Origin: Corbicula japonica
Lineage: Eukaryota > Mollusca > Bivalvia > Venerida > Cyrenidae
Direction: 5' to 3'
Length of the DNA stretch: 64,000 nucleotides
NCBI GenBank assembly: GCA_038501625.1
Contig: JAZAYU010000008.1
Location: forward strand, 8,308,938 to 8,372,937
Every line of letters starts with the position of its first letter. The first letter of the stretch is position 1. The notes under the pieces are model-generated. The model did not search any database, had not been told where the DNA came from, and worked only from the letters and a program-made list of their open reading frames with translations. The position numbers were made by a program, and so were the translations under genes. Below, one piece after another: positions 34,901-44,220 of this stretch.

Positions 34901-37900
34901 ATTAAGTTTCAGGTTAAAGTTGGGGGACTACCGGACGCCGCCGCCGCCGCCGGACAATAGGATCCCTATGTGTCTACCTGCTATCGCAGGTGACACAATA
35001 AAAGCAATCTTATTGTGTTAGTTTGGTTAAAACTGTCTTCGAATTTCATGATTACATGGGGTGTCTTCACCCTGAGTGAAATTTTATAATGCTATTAGGA
35101 AGGTTTATCAGTTTTCATTTTCAAGTTTTTAAAAAGTATGAAAACGTTTCTTATAACCAGTGAAAGTTGAAAGATACCTATCTATGCCTTACTGAATATG
35201 TTTACATATTATTTGAACTGTAGATCCTGCTCTGAAATGAACTCGGATCTCTGGCTAACCATCAACAATGACAAAAAAGGTAAGACTGGTGTAAGCAATA
35301 GTTTGGTTGGTCTTTGGTCGTTTTTTTTTTTAAAAACAATCATCAAAGGCCCCATTGACAAACCGTGAATATTGGAGAATGGCACGTGTGAAAAACGATG
35401 TTAACAAATTAAAAAAAAACTATTAAAAGTTGTGCAAATTAGCATCATAATTAAAGTCGCTATTTTATTTATACCGAGCTCAAATGAAGTCGGAAAAGAA
35501 AGTGGCAAACAAATGACAAAAACTTGTCTATTTCAATCATTGAGCTCATTAAATATTCTTTATTTTTCAAAGACACAAAAGGAGTTAAGGACCCAAAAGG
35601 ACCCGATTTTCCCGCGCAAATATACAACCTAATACGCAACTAGAGATTATGCATAATTCTACGTAACGTCATGATTCCCCACACTGTACTCGACAAAAAA
35701 TATTTCTTACAAGACACACAATTACCAAATTTCAAATAAAAAAAGCAAAACGGCAAGAGACTGACTAATAACACCAAGATCAAAATCGTATAGGCCTTAA
35801 ATTATTGTAATGGAATTAAAGACCGTATATCTAGTTTGTTTAGATGATTGCAGAAATTTTAATTATTTTATGACACAAACTCTGACATTTACGAACGTAA
35901 ATGTAAAATTAATATTAAAACACTAACCATCGTGAACATATTCCATAATTTATAAATTACATGCTAATTTTATCTCCAGTGTAATATTTCAGTATTGTTG
36001 CATCATCAACCAACTTAAAATAGCTAAAAAACAAGATAAATGTCACGTAAACACTTCTTGTAGATCAAACGATTTCATAGCAGAGCCGACAAAACATCAC
36101 AGTCTCAATACGAGCCGACATTTTTCTTTGAAGTCGCATTTCATTGACAGATATTATCGCTGTTTACCTCCATAGTAAAAAAATGCAACCTCCATGAAAT
36201 GAACAGGAAGGCGGATCAAAGCAAAATGTACATCAATGAACTACCGACAGACTGGGAATAATTTTTTGTTTCTTTCTGAATTGTGCGGATTATGTGATAA
36301 TTATAGAGACAATCGAATTTAGTAATGGATCAATGATAAAATTAAACAGTAAGTATGCATTCACAAGTTTGCCCCGGGCTGTTATCTGTCACTGGGAAAG
36401 GTGTTAAAACACGGTTGTTTAAGGGAAAAATGTGTGCGTCATTTGTGTACATGTTACAATTGTGACTTCCGGTTTCGATTTTTTGCCGTTTCATGGTAAA
36501 AAATGGACTTAGAAAAAAAATAGGGGATCCACGGTACGACCGCGTTATAATGGAGCGCGGAATTAAACGAAGCGCGTTATAAAGAGTTTGCAGTGTATAT
36601 TGAAATAAAAATTACACCAACGTGTAGATCAACTTATCCCCTTTTCAGCGACATATAAACACTTAAAATCGGACGACTAATTCGTCCGTATGAACTAAAA
36701 TACAGCGGATGGTATTAATTTGCGTTCAACATACCATTCTATCTGGTCTGTCTTGGACCGTGATCTGTGTTTTACACAATTGAAGCTGATAACGATACGC
36801 GACGACAGCATTATCGATAAAATATGTGCGTTTACGCTATAGTATCGTAACCCATTGATTAAATAGACCCTGGTCTAAATACCAGTGATAAAATTGTGTC
36901 GCCAACTTTGACAGCTTCAAATAGCTTTTCAACCCGTTTGTATCTTAAAATAGGGCTTAAAAAGTTTACATAACTGAAACACTTACTTCAAATTGAATCA
37001 ATACATGTAATACTTTTTCAAGAAACTTTTTCATTTTATATGCAAAACACTTTTAAACCTCCACAGCATAAATGTGGCTATCATTCCCTTTTCCAGTCCA
37101 CCAAAATTTAAAGAATGTTTTTAAAGTGCAGAGCAAAGCTCAAATTTAGGTGGTTATTTCAAATATGGAAACACTCAATTTAAGGAAGGCACAGTAGATA
37201 CCTAAACAGTGATTTTTTTATGCCAAATATTGGGAGAAATAGGGCCCCATTCCCCCCTCAAAATAGTATATATTTTTCCCCATGTCCGATAAAAAATTTC
37301 CCCTTTGCTGGAGTCTGTTACAGACCGTACTGAGTCAGGATATGTTTAATGGATACCCCACTGATAGACAATACATTGACAAGAATAATTGATAAAATTG
37401 CAGAGGGAGAAAGAGACATTTCACTGTAGATGACTGACTTTCTTTGAATTAAAAAATCAATGAACCCTTTGTTTTGCAGGTCTAGGAAACGGCTGTTTTT
37501 ACAGACTGTCTGTAAATTTATAGACTGTCTGTTTATTTATAGATAAATGTGTCTGTAGATTTATGGACAAGGGAGGTTACAAAAGTTGTCAAAAGTTTAA
37601 ATCATTGGGATAAAAATGAATGAAAATCTACAAATAATTTAGTATTAAATATTGTAAATCAACATAACTTCTTTTAAAAGATCATTATTATGTTCAGATG
37701 ATTGTGTGAAATGTTGTTAGATCATTGATGACCATGTTGGAGAAGAAATTGCAGTGAAAACAAACTTCTGTTCTTCTTGTTTATGCCCTATGTCATGCTC
37801 TTTGCTATCAGAATTAACAAAAATGCTTTAGGTTTGTGAATTTCAAAAATGTGTTAACTTTTGTATCAACCCTTGTCCATAAATTTATGGACATATTTAT

Positions 37901-38330
37901 CTATAAATAAACTGACAGTCTGTAAATTTACAGACAGTCCGTAAATACACCCGTTTCCTAGACCTGTTTTTTTGTGTTTGACAGGCTGCAAGTATATTCC
38001 AAATATTCCCCCTTTCCTTTGTTAACGTCGCAATTTTCCCCATCCAAAGGGCTGCGACCCCCTTCCCCCAAAAGTGAAAAAAAAACACTGCTAAATGGCG
38101 AAAAATCTAATGACACAGTGACAAACGTCTTCGCGAAAACCAATTATTAACGTACCTTCTGGCAATTTCCTTTGACTTGCGGTGTCTTGCATATCTTGAA
38201 GTAATTCTAGAATCTTTTCCCGGTCATTCTGTATTGATTGTGCCTGTTTTCTCATAGCTTCAACCTTTTCACCAACCTCTCCTAGCATTTTAATCAGACG
38301 ATCAGAATGATTTTCATTTCTTTCCTCCAT
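22924..38330 (-). CDS. BAG2: BAG family molecular chaperone regulator 2, two coding exons
   Basis: A co-chaperone that binds the Hsp70/Hsc70 nucleotide-binding domain and inhibits CHIP-type ubiquitin ligase activity. Coding exons are 38330-38156 and 23438-22924. The donor (G|gtacgt) and acceptor (gcag|TG) join in phase, giving 229 residues. Residues ~10-55 form a coiled-coil (LGEVGEKVEAMRKQAQ, NDREKILELLQDMQD). Residues ~60-160 are the BAG/BNB domain, with TIERLILRCLTIEISVSTPR and FQSKVLGCTIDDQKRFRKKL, both characteristic of BAG2. A low-complexity Asn/Glu tail is longer than the vertebrate one. I start at the ATG at 38330 because the short upstream extension has no ATG. The 14.7 kb intron holds the 159 bp array and several transposons. 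It converges on RAB23. Confidence 0.92.
23440..24542. other. BAG2 intron, no recognised element
   Basis: AT-rich sequence. I see no exon, hairpin-ended repeat or TTAA-MITE here. Confidence 0.4.
24543..26437 (+). mobile_element. Helitron-like element D, copy B
   Basis: The best-kept copy of the family. It starts tttttagctcgactattcg, with hairpin ctattcgaagaatag and a GTCGGCGTC tract. Modules follow, then a five-to-six-unit 145 bp array (25140-25940), an embedded H-type 3' end (~25945-26018), and a tail with ttcgaatagtcgagc, hairpin gctgtctcctctgacagc and tcttgt. The first and last 15 bp blocks (gctcgactattcgaa and its complement) match perfectly. Confidence 0.65.
25140..25940 (+). repeat. ~145 bp satellite array, five to six units
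   Basis: The same unit as at 3160 and 8132; four copies keep AGGTCAAGGTCA exactly. Confidence 0.88.
27049..27390. mobile_element. hAT-like MITE
   Basis: 13 bp inverted ends cagggcttttcat / atgaaaagccctg, with inner repeats ttgggaagacgcc and ttgggaagaggcc. CAGGG ends suggest hAT. The flanks (cataaccc, aagcctaa) are not a clear duplication. Confidence 0.65.
27520..27527. promoter_or_regulatory. Full CRE palindrome TGACGTCA
   Basis: A perfect cAMP-response-type site lying 235 bp before a plausible coding first exon at 27763. Regulatory use is inference. Confidence 0.35.
27763..27852 (+). CDS. Candidate first coding exon of an unrecognised gene
   Basis: An ATG with an in-frame stop just upstream opens 30 codons (MSASYIFHGYYQKGDALVPS, then FFARNGQMTE) ending exactly at a strong donor GAA|gtaagt. 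It lies inside the BAG2 intron on the opposite strand. I found no partner exon: joining it to the NDUFS5 exon acceptor gives the wrong frame. I do not recognise the sequence. It could be a chance open frame or a transposon remnant. Confidence 0.25.
28487..28618 (+). promoter_or_regulatory. Promoter-like block with possible non-coding exon
   Basis: Contains the palindrome gatcacgtgatc (E-box core), then aacttccgccgccatttg, resembling adjacent ETS and YY1 sites, and ends at a strong donor (acacaat|gtaagt). This is typical of a housekeeping 5' UTR exon. The target gene is unknown: NDUFS5 downstream on the same strand is possible, since its ATG exon has an acceptor before the ATG, but the block also lies within a putative hAT element. 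Confidence 0.3.
28882..31272. mobile_element. Non-autonomous hAT element with perfect 8 bp duplication
   Basis: 17 bp inverted ends cagggcacgacaaatcc / ggatttgtcgtgccctg, flanked by attgacaa at 28874-28881 and 31273-31280. The subterminal hairpin ggtagcccactgggctacc is mirrored near the right end by ggtagcccgcggg-type sequence. 2391 bp, no transposase. A Helitron-like element is nested at 29531-30416. Confidence 0.93.
29531..30416 (+). mobile_element. Helitron-like element G
   Basis: Inverted ends gtgtcgccct (29531-29540) and agggcgacac (30407-30416). A hairpin (tcgccctttcgaagaaatggcga) follows the first end, then GTCCGTCCGTC (29574-29590). Five ~115 bp modules carry 'ttaacgttggctataac', 'caaattatattgcttatga' and 'cccctttttgtacttgga'. 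Confidence 0.65.
31781..34925 (+). repeat. 159 bp tandem array, 20 units, 8-unit higher-order period
   Basis: Twenty direct repeats of 159 bp, very alike (unit text includes aaactggagttatcattctt and gtgaataggacaagtacttt). Because 159 is divisible by 3, one frame stays open for hundreds of codons, but single-base deletions (32376-32387 and 33647-33658) and a 7 bp deletion at about 34706 break it. Codon variants mark three unit types in the order MFS-MFMFS-MFS-MFMFS-MFS from unit 2, so 8 units (1272 bp) form a higher-order repeat. More diverged units lie at 31595-31780. I consider it non-coding. Confidence 0.93.
34926..34996 (-). repeat. Hairpin and CCG-rich terminus beside the 159 bp array
   Basis: ggacgccgccgccgccgcc followed by a hairpin, gtgtctacctg ... 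cgcaggtgacac (34970-34995). Read on the minus strand this is hairpin, GC-rich tract, then modules, matching the 5' ends of the other Helitron-like elements. The array may therefore be the interior of one of them. Confidence 0.5.
35224..35279 (+). other. Candidate short exon, unrecognised
   Basis: Bounded by tag| and |gtaaga, open in one frame, with an ATG at 35237 (MNSDLWLTINNDKK). It lies opposite BAG2 within its intron. No partner exons were identified; it could be chance. Confidence 0.15.
35280..37476. other. BAG2 intron, little recognised
   Basis: AT-rich. It includes the right end of the putative large hAT element (36872) and a short gcgcgttataatggagcgcg-like inverted segment near 36541-36585. 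No supported exon. Confidence 0.35.
37477..37966. mobile_element. hAT-like foldback MITE
   Basis: Inverted arms of about 100 bp starting caggtctaggaaacgg, with internal acagactgtctgtaaattta repeats. Flanks ttgttttg (37469-37476) and tttttttg (37967-37974) match at 7 of 8 positions, fitting a hAT duplication. It lies about 190 bp from BAG2 exon 1. Confidence 0.8.
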
Positions 38331-38707
38331 TTTTCTCAGGGGCAGACAACTCAAACGGGATTTCTGACCTTGGAGACAAAAACTCCTTTTTTTCCGTCTT
38401 ACTTATTTTAAGGTTAAGAATTTAGAAGATGCATTAAATTTGTTTACATAACTTGAGAATTCGCTATTTGATTTGTTTGATTTCAGATTACCTAACATGC
38501 AGCAACAGCTCTCGTTTTATTTTAACGAAGTAATATTATTTTCGGATGTGCTGTGGTTCGGATATACAGTATCATAGTATGCTTACAATATGTTAACCTG
38601 GAATTCAGCATGTAGCTCATGTAGATTAGAAGCCAGAACATCTAACTGCTTCTTATGTCCATTTTAATCATGCTTTTCTTACTTGGCACTGAGTGATTGC
38701 ATGTGCA

Positions 38708-40330
38708 TCAAGTCAAGTCAAGTCAAGTAAATTTTATTTATATAGTCGGGTTTATAACAAGTAACACAAGCTCTACTGAGCTTTTAAAGCCGACTAGCAT
38801 AAATAACAGTAAAGCATTTAAGACCAGTATTACATGAATAAATCATATTAGTGAGGTTGTTAAGAGTTGCATATAAAAGCAAGTAGTTAAAAATTTACAG
38901 TACATAGTATTCTATATATAATATATTAGGTAAGCATAGCAAGTATCACATTTATATCATTTGCATTATCTATATTAAAAACTCTATAAGATTTGTTTGC
39001 AAGATTGTGGTAAGATGTCATGCAATCTAAAATACATAAACATGTTTATCTAACATCACAGAGACTAGCACACAAATAAGCTAAAACTAAAAGCAATGCT
39101 AACTACAAATGACAAGCGACAGCATAAATTAATAAACACTGAACTAAAAATATACTAGCACAAAATAAAAGCAAGTTAAGCAAGGTAAAACATAAAAACA
39201 AAGAGGCAATGATGGTCCATGCTGACAGGCTGTGTATTTATTTGATAATGCAAGCTGAGCAGTTACAGTTTGGCCCATCCCACCTTTGAACTAGTGATTT
39301 AAAATGATCAAAAGATGAGCTTTCTCTAAAATTATTTGGCAGACTATTCCACAGCTTGGCAGCAGTGAACCTGAAAGAATTCTTACCATAGCTAGTAGAT
39401 CTAACCTGAGGTAGTGCTGCTAACTTTGTGTATCTAAAATTATAATTAGTTTCTTTAATTGTAATTAAATCATGTAAATAAACAGGACCTTTCTTTTGAA
39501 TAATTTTAAAAGCTTCCAATGCCATAGTTCTCATTCTCCTTACTCTGAGAGATGGAAGTCCAGATAAAACCAGTAGTTTGTCATAAGAACTTTCATAACC
39601 ATTATAAATGAATCGCAGCGCTCGCTCTTGAATTTTTTCTATTTTCTTAATATTAGTTTCACCAGTAAACTGCCAAGTTAAAGGGCAATAATTAAAATTT
39701 GACATAATAAAAGAGTGGTATATAGTGAGACGTCCAAGTTTGTTAAGGTTCTTACCGATTCTTTTCATGGCATTTAATTGTCGCGAGGCTTTTCTGCATA
39801 TACTAGTAATATGAGAAATAAAATTTAACAGAAAGTCAAAAGTAACGCCCAATAATTTAACTTCATCCTCACATTTAATTTTACTTTGCCAAAGTTGAAA
39901 CAAAGATCTAAGTTGTGGGTTTTATTGCCAAAAGAGATTGCCTGAAATTTGTCTGGATTGGCTTTCATATGGTTGTTCTCAAACCAGTTGATTTAAACCA
40001 TACTTTCCTCTTCCAGAGTTTTTACCAATTCTGCTGGGGAGTTGCTATAAAAAGATAATGTATTATCATCTGCATAATTATACAGACTACCTTTTTTAAT
40101 AAATTCAAAAATATCATTAATAAAAATATTGAAAAAGACTGGGCCTAGGATTGAGCCTTGCGGCACGCCTTTTATTATTTCTTGAAAGCTACTGCAGGCC
40201 TCACCTAGTTTAACACATTGTTTTCTATTGGTCAAGTAGCTTTTAACAAGGTTCAAAGCGGATTCTGATAGACCGTAATGCTTCATTTTAAGTAGTAGAA
40301 GATTATGAGGCAAGCATGAGAACATTGTTC
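38708..40330 (-). mobile_element. 5'-truncated CR1/L2-group LINE
   Basis: On the minus strand it runs from a truncated reverse transcriptase at about 40330 to a 3' end made of tandem acttg units (38708-38729) rather than poly(A), as in CR1/L2-type LINEs. It sits between the divergent BAG2 and NDUFS5 starts. Confidence 0.8.
39238..40325 (-). pseudogene. Reverse transcriptase fragment of the LINE
   Basis: The upstream part (40325-39993) keeps LPHNLLLLKMKHYG, GVPQGSILGPVFFNIFINDI and the catalytic YADD. An in-frame TAA follows (39993-39995), then NHMKANPDKFQAISFG, then a frameshift into the 39903-39238 frame with CEDEVKLLGVTFDF, KIEKIQERALRFIYNG and a C-terminal C-x-C-x2-C. The endonuclease and the first RT catalytic motif are absent. 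It cannot encode an active enzyme. Confidence 0.9.
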
Positions 40331-41674
40331 CTTTTCTTTGAGTAATTGCACACAGAAATTTGAACAGATTTTACAGAGATTCAAATCGCCTTAGTAGATT
40401 TGGTGTTTCTCTGCAACTCTTGACATAAATTATAAATTCTCCAGGAATCCCCACTATTGTGCTGTTGCATCTTTTAGTAACTAGGCTACTTTAAGGTAAC
40501 GGCAAAAAGGTAAGCAAAATAAGTAGAATCATTTAAATTTCAAAATACTTCAAAAAAGGTAATTAAAACGAATCTTTGTTTTATTCCAGTACTATGATTT
40601 TCTGTTTCAATAAACTGCCATTTGTTGTATTGTTGTATTATTGAGACGAACACAAGAGTGTTTCTACATTGAGTTTTATTATAAGACTGAATCTTTAACA
40701 GACAACTTAAAGCGGCAAATATATAAGCATGCGCAGTAAAGTATATTCTATTTCAAACAATACAATATACAACACCATTATCTTCTGAAGGTTATATGTA
40801 ATGATTCCATTTCATCTTTAGAACCATATAAGTTGCCTTATCAGCCAATCAGATGCATGAGATTTAAGGCCGGTCTCCAGTTTTAGTCCCAGGTTACCTG
40901 GATATTGTACAAAATTCTTAATCTGCTGAGGTTCCTAACAATGGTTAAATCATTCTCACCAAGTAGTATCATGTGATGCTAAATTTTACCTGTAAGAATT
41001 ATTTTACACTTTTCTTTTTATGCCATTGAATTTGTCCAGTTGCAGGTATCACTTGAGGTCAGTTTGACATTGATTCCCCAACCTTCTTTTAGAGATTAGC
41101 CATGGTCACCTTCAGCTTGCAACCTTAAATCACAATGAGATATCATGGTCATGCTATGTTTCTGACTTCTTACAAAGTAGTTAACCCATTAGGTGCTGAA
41201 TTAATGTAAATCGGCATTAAGTTTAGGCAACTAGTCTACATTCATAGTTCATAGGGTTTGACAGAAACTAAATCGCTGAATTTATTGACTTTATAGCGAA
41301 CTGTTTAAACCCTTGTCAGACTGCAGGGCTGTGCAGACTGATCTGTATCTGTACTTGTTGTGAATGTGATGCAGATGTTCCATTTGACTGGGGAGATGAC
41401 CTTTCCATCCTTAAAATTTCTAAAATGCCTGATTTTGGATTTTCAGGATTTTAGCTCAAGGTTCACATGATTTTAGATAATGTTAATTTTTTTCTGTAAT
41501 TATGGGTGCTTGGGCTATATAATTGCTGAATGAAACCGAAAATGATGAAAATAACACTTGAAAGTCAGCAGCTAGTGGAACCCCAGAGATGAATTGTTCA
41601 GTGTTTAATTTGTATTACAAAACTTTCAACAGTTATATACATGTGTGATTACAGTGTGAACCAAGGCCAAAAGA
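40331..41674. other. Region upstream of NDUFS5
   Basis: No coding exon is seen. A foldback remnant (ggccggtctccagttttag) lies near 40873, MITE-like text (gactgcagggctgtgcagac) near 41322-41345, and a possible donor (aaaaag|gtaagc) at about 40511. The 5' UTR exon of NDUFS5 should lie here or further upstream. Confidence 0.3.
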
Positions 41675-43957
41675 ATGCCGTATTTCTGGGAGGGATACAA
41701 GATCATATCCCCAACAAGGGTGGCATTCATAGACTTCTTCTCCCAGAGCAATGTGAGGTGTGCCGATATGGAGTTAGCATGGCTCAAGTGTGCCGACAAG
41801 GTGGGCCTGATGAATTCCAATGTCAAGTGTAAGGAATTGTTTGATGACTACCAGGAGTGCTACTGGCAAAGAAGAACTGTAAGTTTTCAGCACCACTATA
41901 TCTGCTGATTGATGGCTCTTTCCTTGAATATAAAAAGTTTCATTCAAGGTATTTTATGCCCACAAAGCGGGAGCCATGTAAAATTTTACCTGTCTGTTTT
42001 TACGTCCTTAAGTACATCTGTCCAAGTGTGTTTGTCTTAAGGCATCGCCACACTCCTCCCAATCCTATTCATCGATAAAATAAAAATCATCAAATCTCAG
42101 TAATGACAAAATGCCATTCAATGAAACTTTGGACAAATGAAGGTTACTAATGTATCTTTATTTTGCATACAGTAAGACAAAATAGAAAAGTAAAGACACA
42201 AAGCTAGACCTAAAAATTCCTTGAATTCTATTTACATAAATTCACGAAAACTAGGCGATGCAGAACATAACTTTAAATTCCCTCATGAGCGCAATGATAC
42301 TGACAAGAAAATGTTGTGTACTTTGTAAAAACCTTTCAACTATTAAAAGAGAAATCAGTGATTGTCATCCGTTTACGCGACCAGGAAATTGAAGGTCAAA
42401 CACACTTTTACTAATATCTCGTAAAGTTTACATAAGTAAATCATGAGGACACAATAAATTGTTGTCAGTATCATATTACTCATGTGGGCATTTAAAATGA
42501 TGTTTTGTGTTCTTTAGTTTTTGTGAATTTATGTAAATAGAAGTTGAGGGAATTTTTAGATCTCGCTATTTTTCTTTACTTTTCTAATATGTCTTACCAT
42601 CTGTAAAATAAAGATACATTAATAACATACACTTGTGCAAAGTTTCATTTAACAGCATTTTGCCGTTATTGAGATTTTGATAATTTTCTTTTTATCGATG
42701 AATAGAATTGGGAGGAGTGTGGCAGGCCCTTAAAAAATCTTCTGACACTAAGTCCTCATTTAGTGTCAGATTGATTTCTTTCCAACATGCATCTAGATGA
42801 TTAAACATGATGTATAGATGATTGTGAAGAATTAGTTTTCCTACAACTATTTTTATCAGAGTTATGGCCCTTTGTTAATTTCAGTAATAAAATTTTGTTG
42901 ATCAACCTCATTTACTATCATTGTAGATTTCTTTGAACTTGCATGGGCGATAAGATAGAATGTGTAGATGATCATAAAGATTTAATTATGCAACCATTTT
43001 CATCAAAGTTATCACCCTTTGTTAATTTCTGTAATAAACATTTGTTGCATGAATTCCACTTTGGCAAATTCTTTTAAACTCAGATGATCAGTTAGGATGT
43101 GTAGATCTATCTTTGTCATCTAAACAGGTGATAAGGTTAAATGTGAAGATAAACATAAACTAAAGATTTTTTTTCTGCAACCATTTTCACTACATTTATG
43201 GCCCTTAGTTAATTTCAGTTATACATTTTTTTGGCATGAACTTCACATATACTCTAAGGTGGATTTATTTCAGACTTGCATAGATCTTCAGACATGATTT
43301 ATAGGTGGTTGTAAGATTATTTCTGCAACTATTTTACCATAGTTATGGCCTTTGTTAATTTCAGTAATGCCACTTTTGTGTCACAGATATTGAGCAGACT
43401 TCCCGAAAGTAGAAAAAAAGTGTCCAGATGTTTGGTCAGACAAGATGTGAAAATCTGTCTGACCAAAACAAATTCTGTCTGTTCGAAACATGTTATAAAA
43501 GAATTAGCAATTATTAGGAGTTGAAATTTTGTCTGACATTTGGTCTGATAACATAATAAATCACATCGGATCAGCCCAAATTTTACCGGACATGTCTGTC
43601 AGTCTGGCAACTTTCGGGACATCTGATTGAGGCATTTTATCTGGATGGCTGTAATGAATAGATTTTTTTTCTTGATCTATGGTTATTAGAGTTATGTCCC
43701 TTTGTCATATTTTGTATAATAAAATCTTGTTTTCACATTCTGGTGTATTTGATTTTAAACTTGCACAGATTATCAGGCAGAATGAGCAGGACATTTAGAT
43801 GGTAGTTTATCAGGAGTTGGATTTTAATAACTGAGCATGAGTATAAACCTAGTACTTTATTTTCCAGAGGGAAAGAATGTTCGAAATTAGAAGAGAACAG
43901 ATCAAGCAAGGTCGATCATTGTACACTATACCTGAACCAGAGGGAGCTAAATCATAA
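41675..43957 (+). CDS. NDUFS5: NADH dehydrogenase iron-sulfur protein 5 (complex I 15 kDa subunit)
   Basis: An accessory subunit of mitochondrial complex I on the intermembrane-space side; it has no iron-sulfur cluster despite the name. Coding exons are 41675-41878 (68 codons, ending ACT|gtaagt) and 43868-43957 (after tttccag, ending in TAA), phase 0, 97 residues. Residues 29-62 form a twin CX9C fold: C29-x9-C39 and C52-x9-C62, with CADMELAWLKCADKVG and CKELFDDYQECYWQRRT. The family then continues as RERMFEIRREQIKQG. An acceptor (ttacag) lies 20 bp before the ATG, so the 5' UTR is probably spliced. The ~2 kb intron holds a Helitron-like remnant, a foldback element and a MITE. A signal aataaa lies at 44215. 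Confidence 0.93.
41949..43390 (+). mobile_element. Helitron-like element, H-related, interrupted
   Basis: Begins ttttatgcccacaaagcggg. After the foldback insert, from about 42730, it continues as four to five ~150 bp modules with 'caaacttgcat', 'tgtagatgatcataaagatt', 'caaccattttcatcaaagtt' and 'ggccctttgttaatttcag'. The 3' end is not clear. Confidence 0.45.
42041..42729. mobile_element. TTAA-flanked foldback element
   Basis: Inverted arms of about 220 bp, from gccacactcctcccaat with tcatcgataaaa on the left to ttttatcgatgaatag and attgggaggagtgtggc on the right. Flanked by TTAA at 42037-42040 and 42730-42733. 689 bp, no open frame of note. Confidence 0.8.
43399..43620. repeat. MITE with tcccgaaagt ends
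   Basis: tcccgaaagt (43401-43410) faces actttcggga (43610-43619), with repeated gtctgaccaaa / ttggtcagac segments between. Superfamily not determined; no clear duplication. Confidence 0.6.
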
Positions 43958-44214
43958 CAGTTCTGCGGATTGTTAATACAGAAAACATTGACGCTAAACA
44001 TCTGACATCTGACATGGATTTAAAGAAGCAGAGTAACAATTACTTGTTTAAATCAGTAACACTTATAAAAAAATGTTTTTTGTGAAAAATGGACTTTTTA
44101 GTTTTCTGGATGAGAAAGTTTCAGAAAGTAATGGTTTTCTGAAAATATTCGATAACTTCTAGATTGTTCAGTTTGTATTCTTACAGGATACAATGTATTT
44201 ATATGTTAGAATTT

Positions 44215-44220
44215 AATAAA
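44215..44220 (+). terminator. Polyadenylation signal, probably for NDUFS5
   Basis: aataaa, 258 bp after the NDUFS5 stop codon; the first canonical hexamer I noticed there. Confidence 0.55.

Larger units (their letters stand above)
28422..36872. mobile_element. Possible 8.45 kb hAT-type element or remnant
   Basis: The ends cagggtctatttaat (28422-28436) and attaaatagaccctg (36858-36872) form a perfect 15 bp inverted repeat, with further similarity inward (ggttatcg / gggttacg). Both sides are flanked by gtctaaa (28415-28421 and 36873-36879). CAGGG ends with a 7-8 bp duplication fit hAT. I see no transposase inside; the interval holds a smaller hAT element, a Helitron-like element and the 159 bp array. 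Confidence 0.5.

Noticed and set aside
31781..34960. Four long open frames of a repeated 53-residue unit as a repeat protein
   Set aside because: The unit is 159 bp, so any stop-free frame stays open. One-base and 7 bp deletions break it several times, there is no plausible start, splice context or known domain, and variants between units change residues freely.
38331..38354. Eight-residue N-terminal extension of BAG2
   Set aside because: It has no ATG; the frame would need a TTG start, while an ATG at 38330 lies at the expected place.
41655..41674. Joining the 27763 exon to the NDUFS5 ATG exon
   Set aside because: Phase 0 joining puts the NDUFS5 exon in the wrong frame, so they cannot form one protein.
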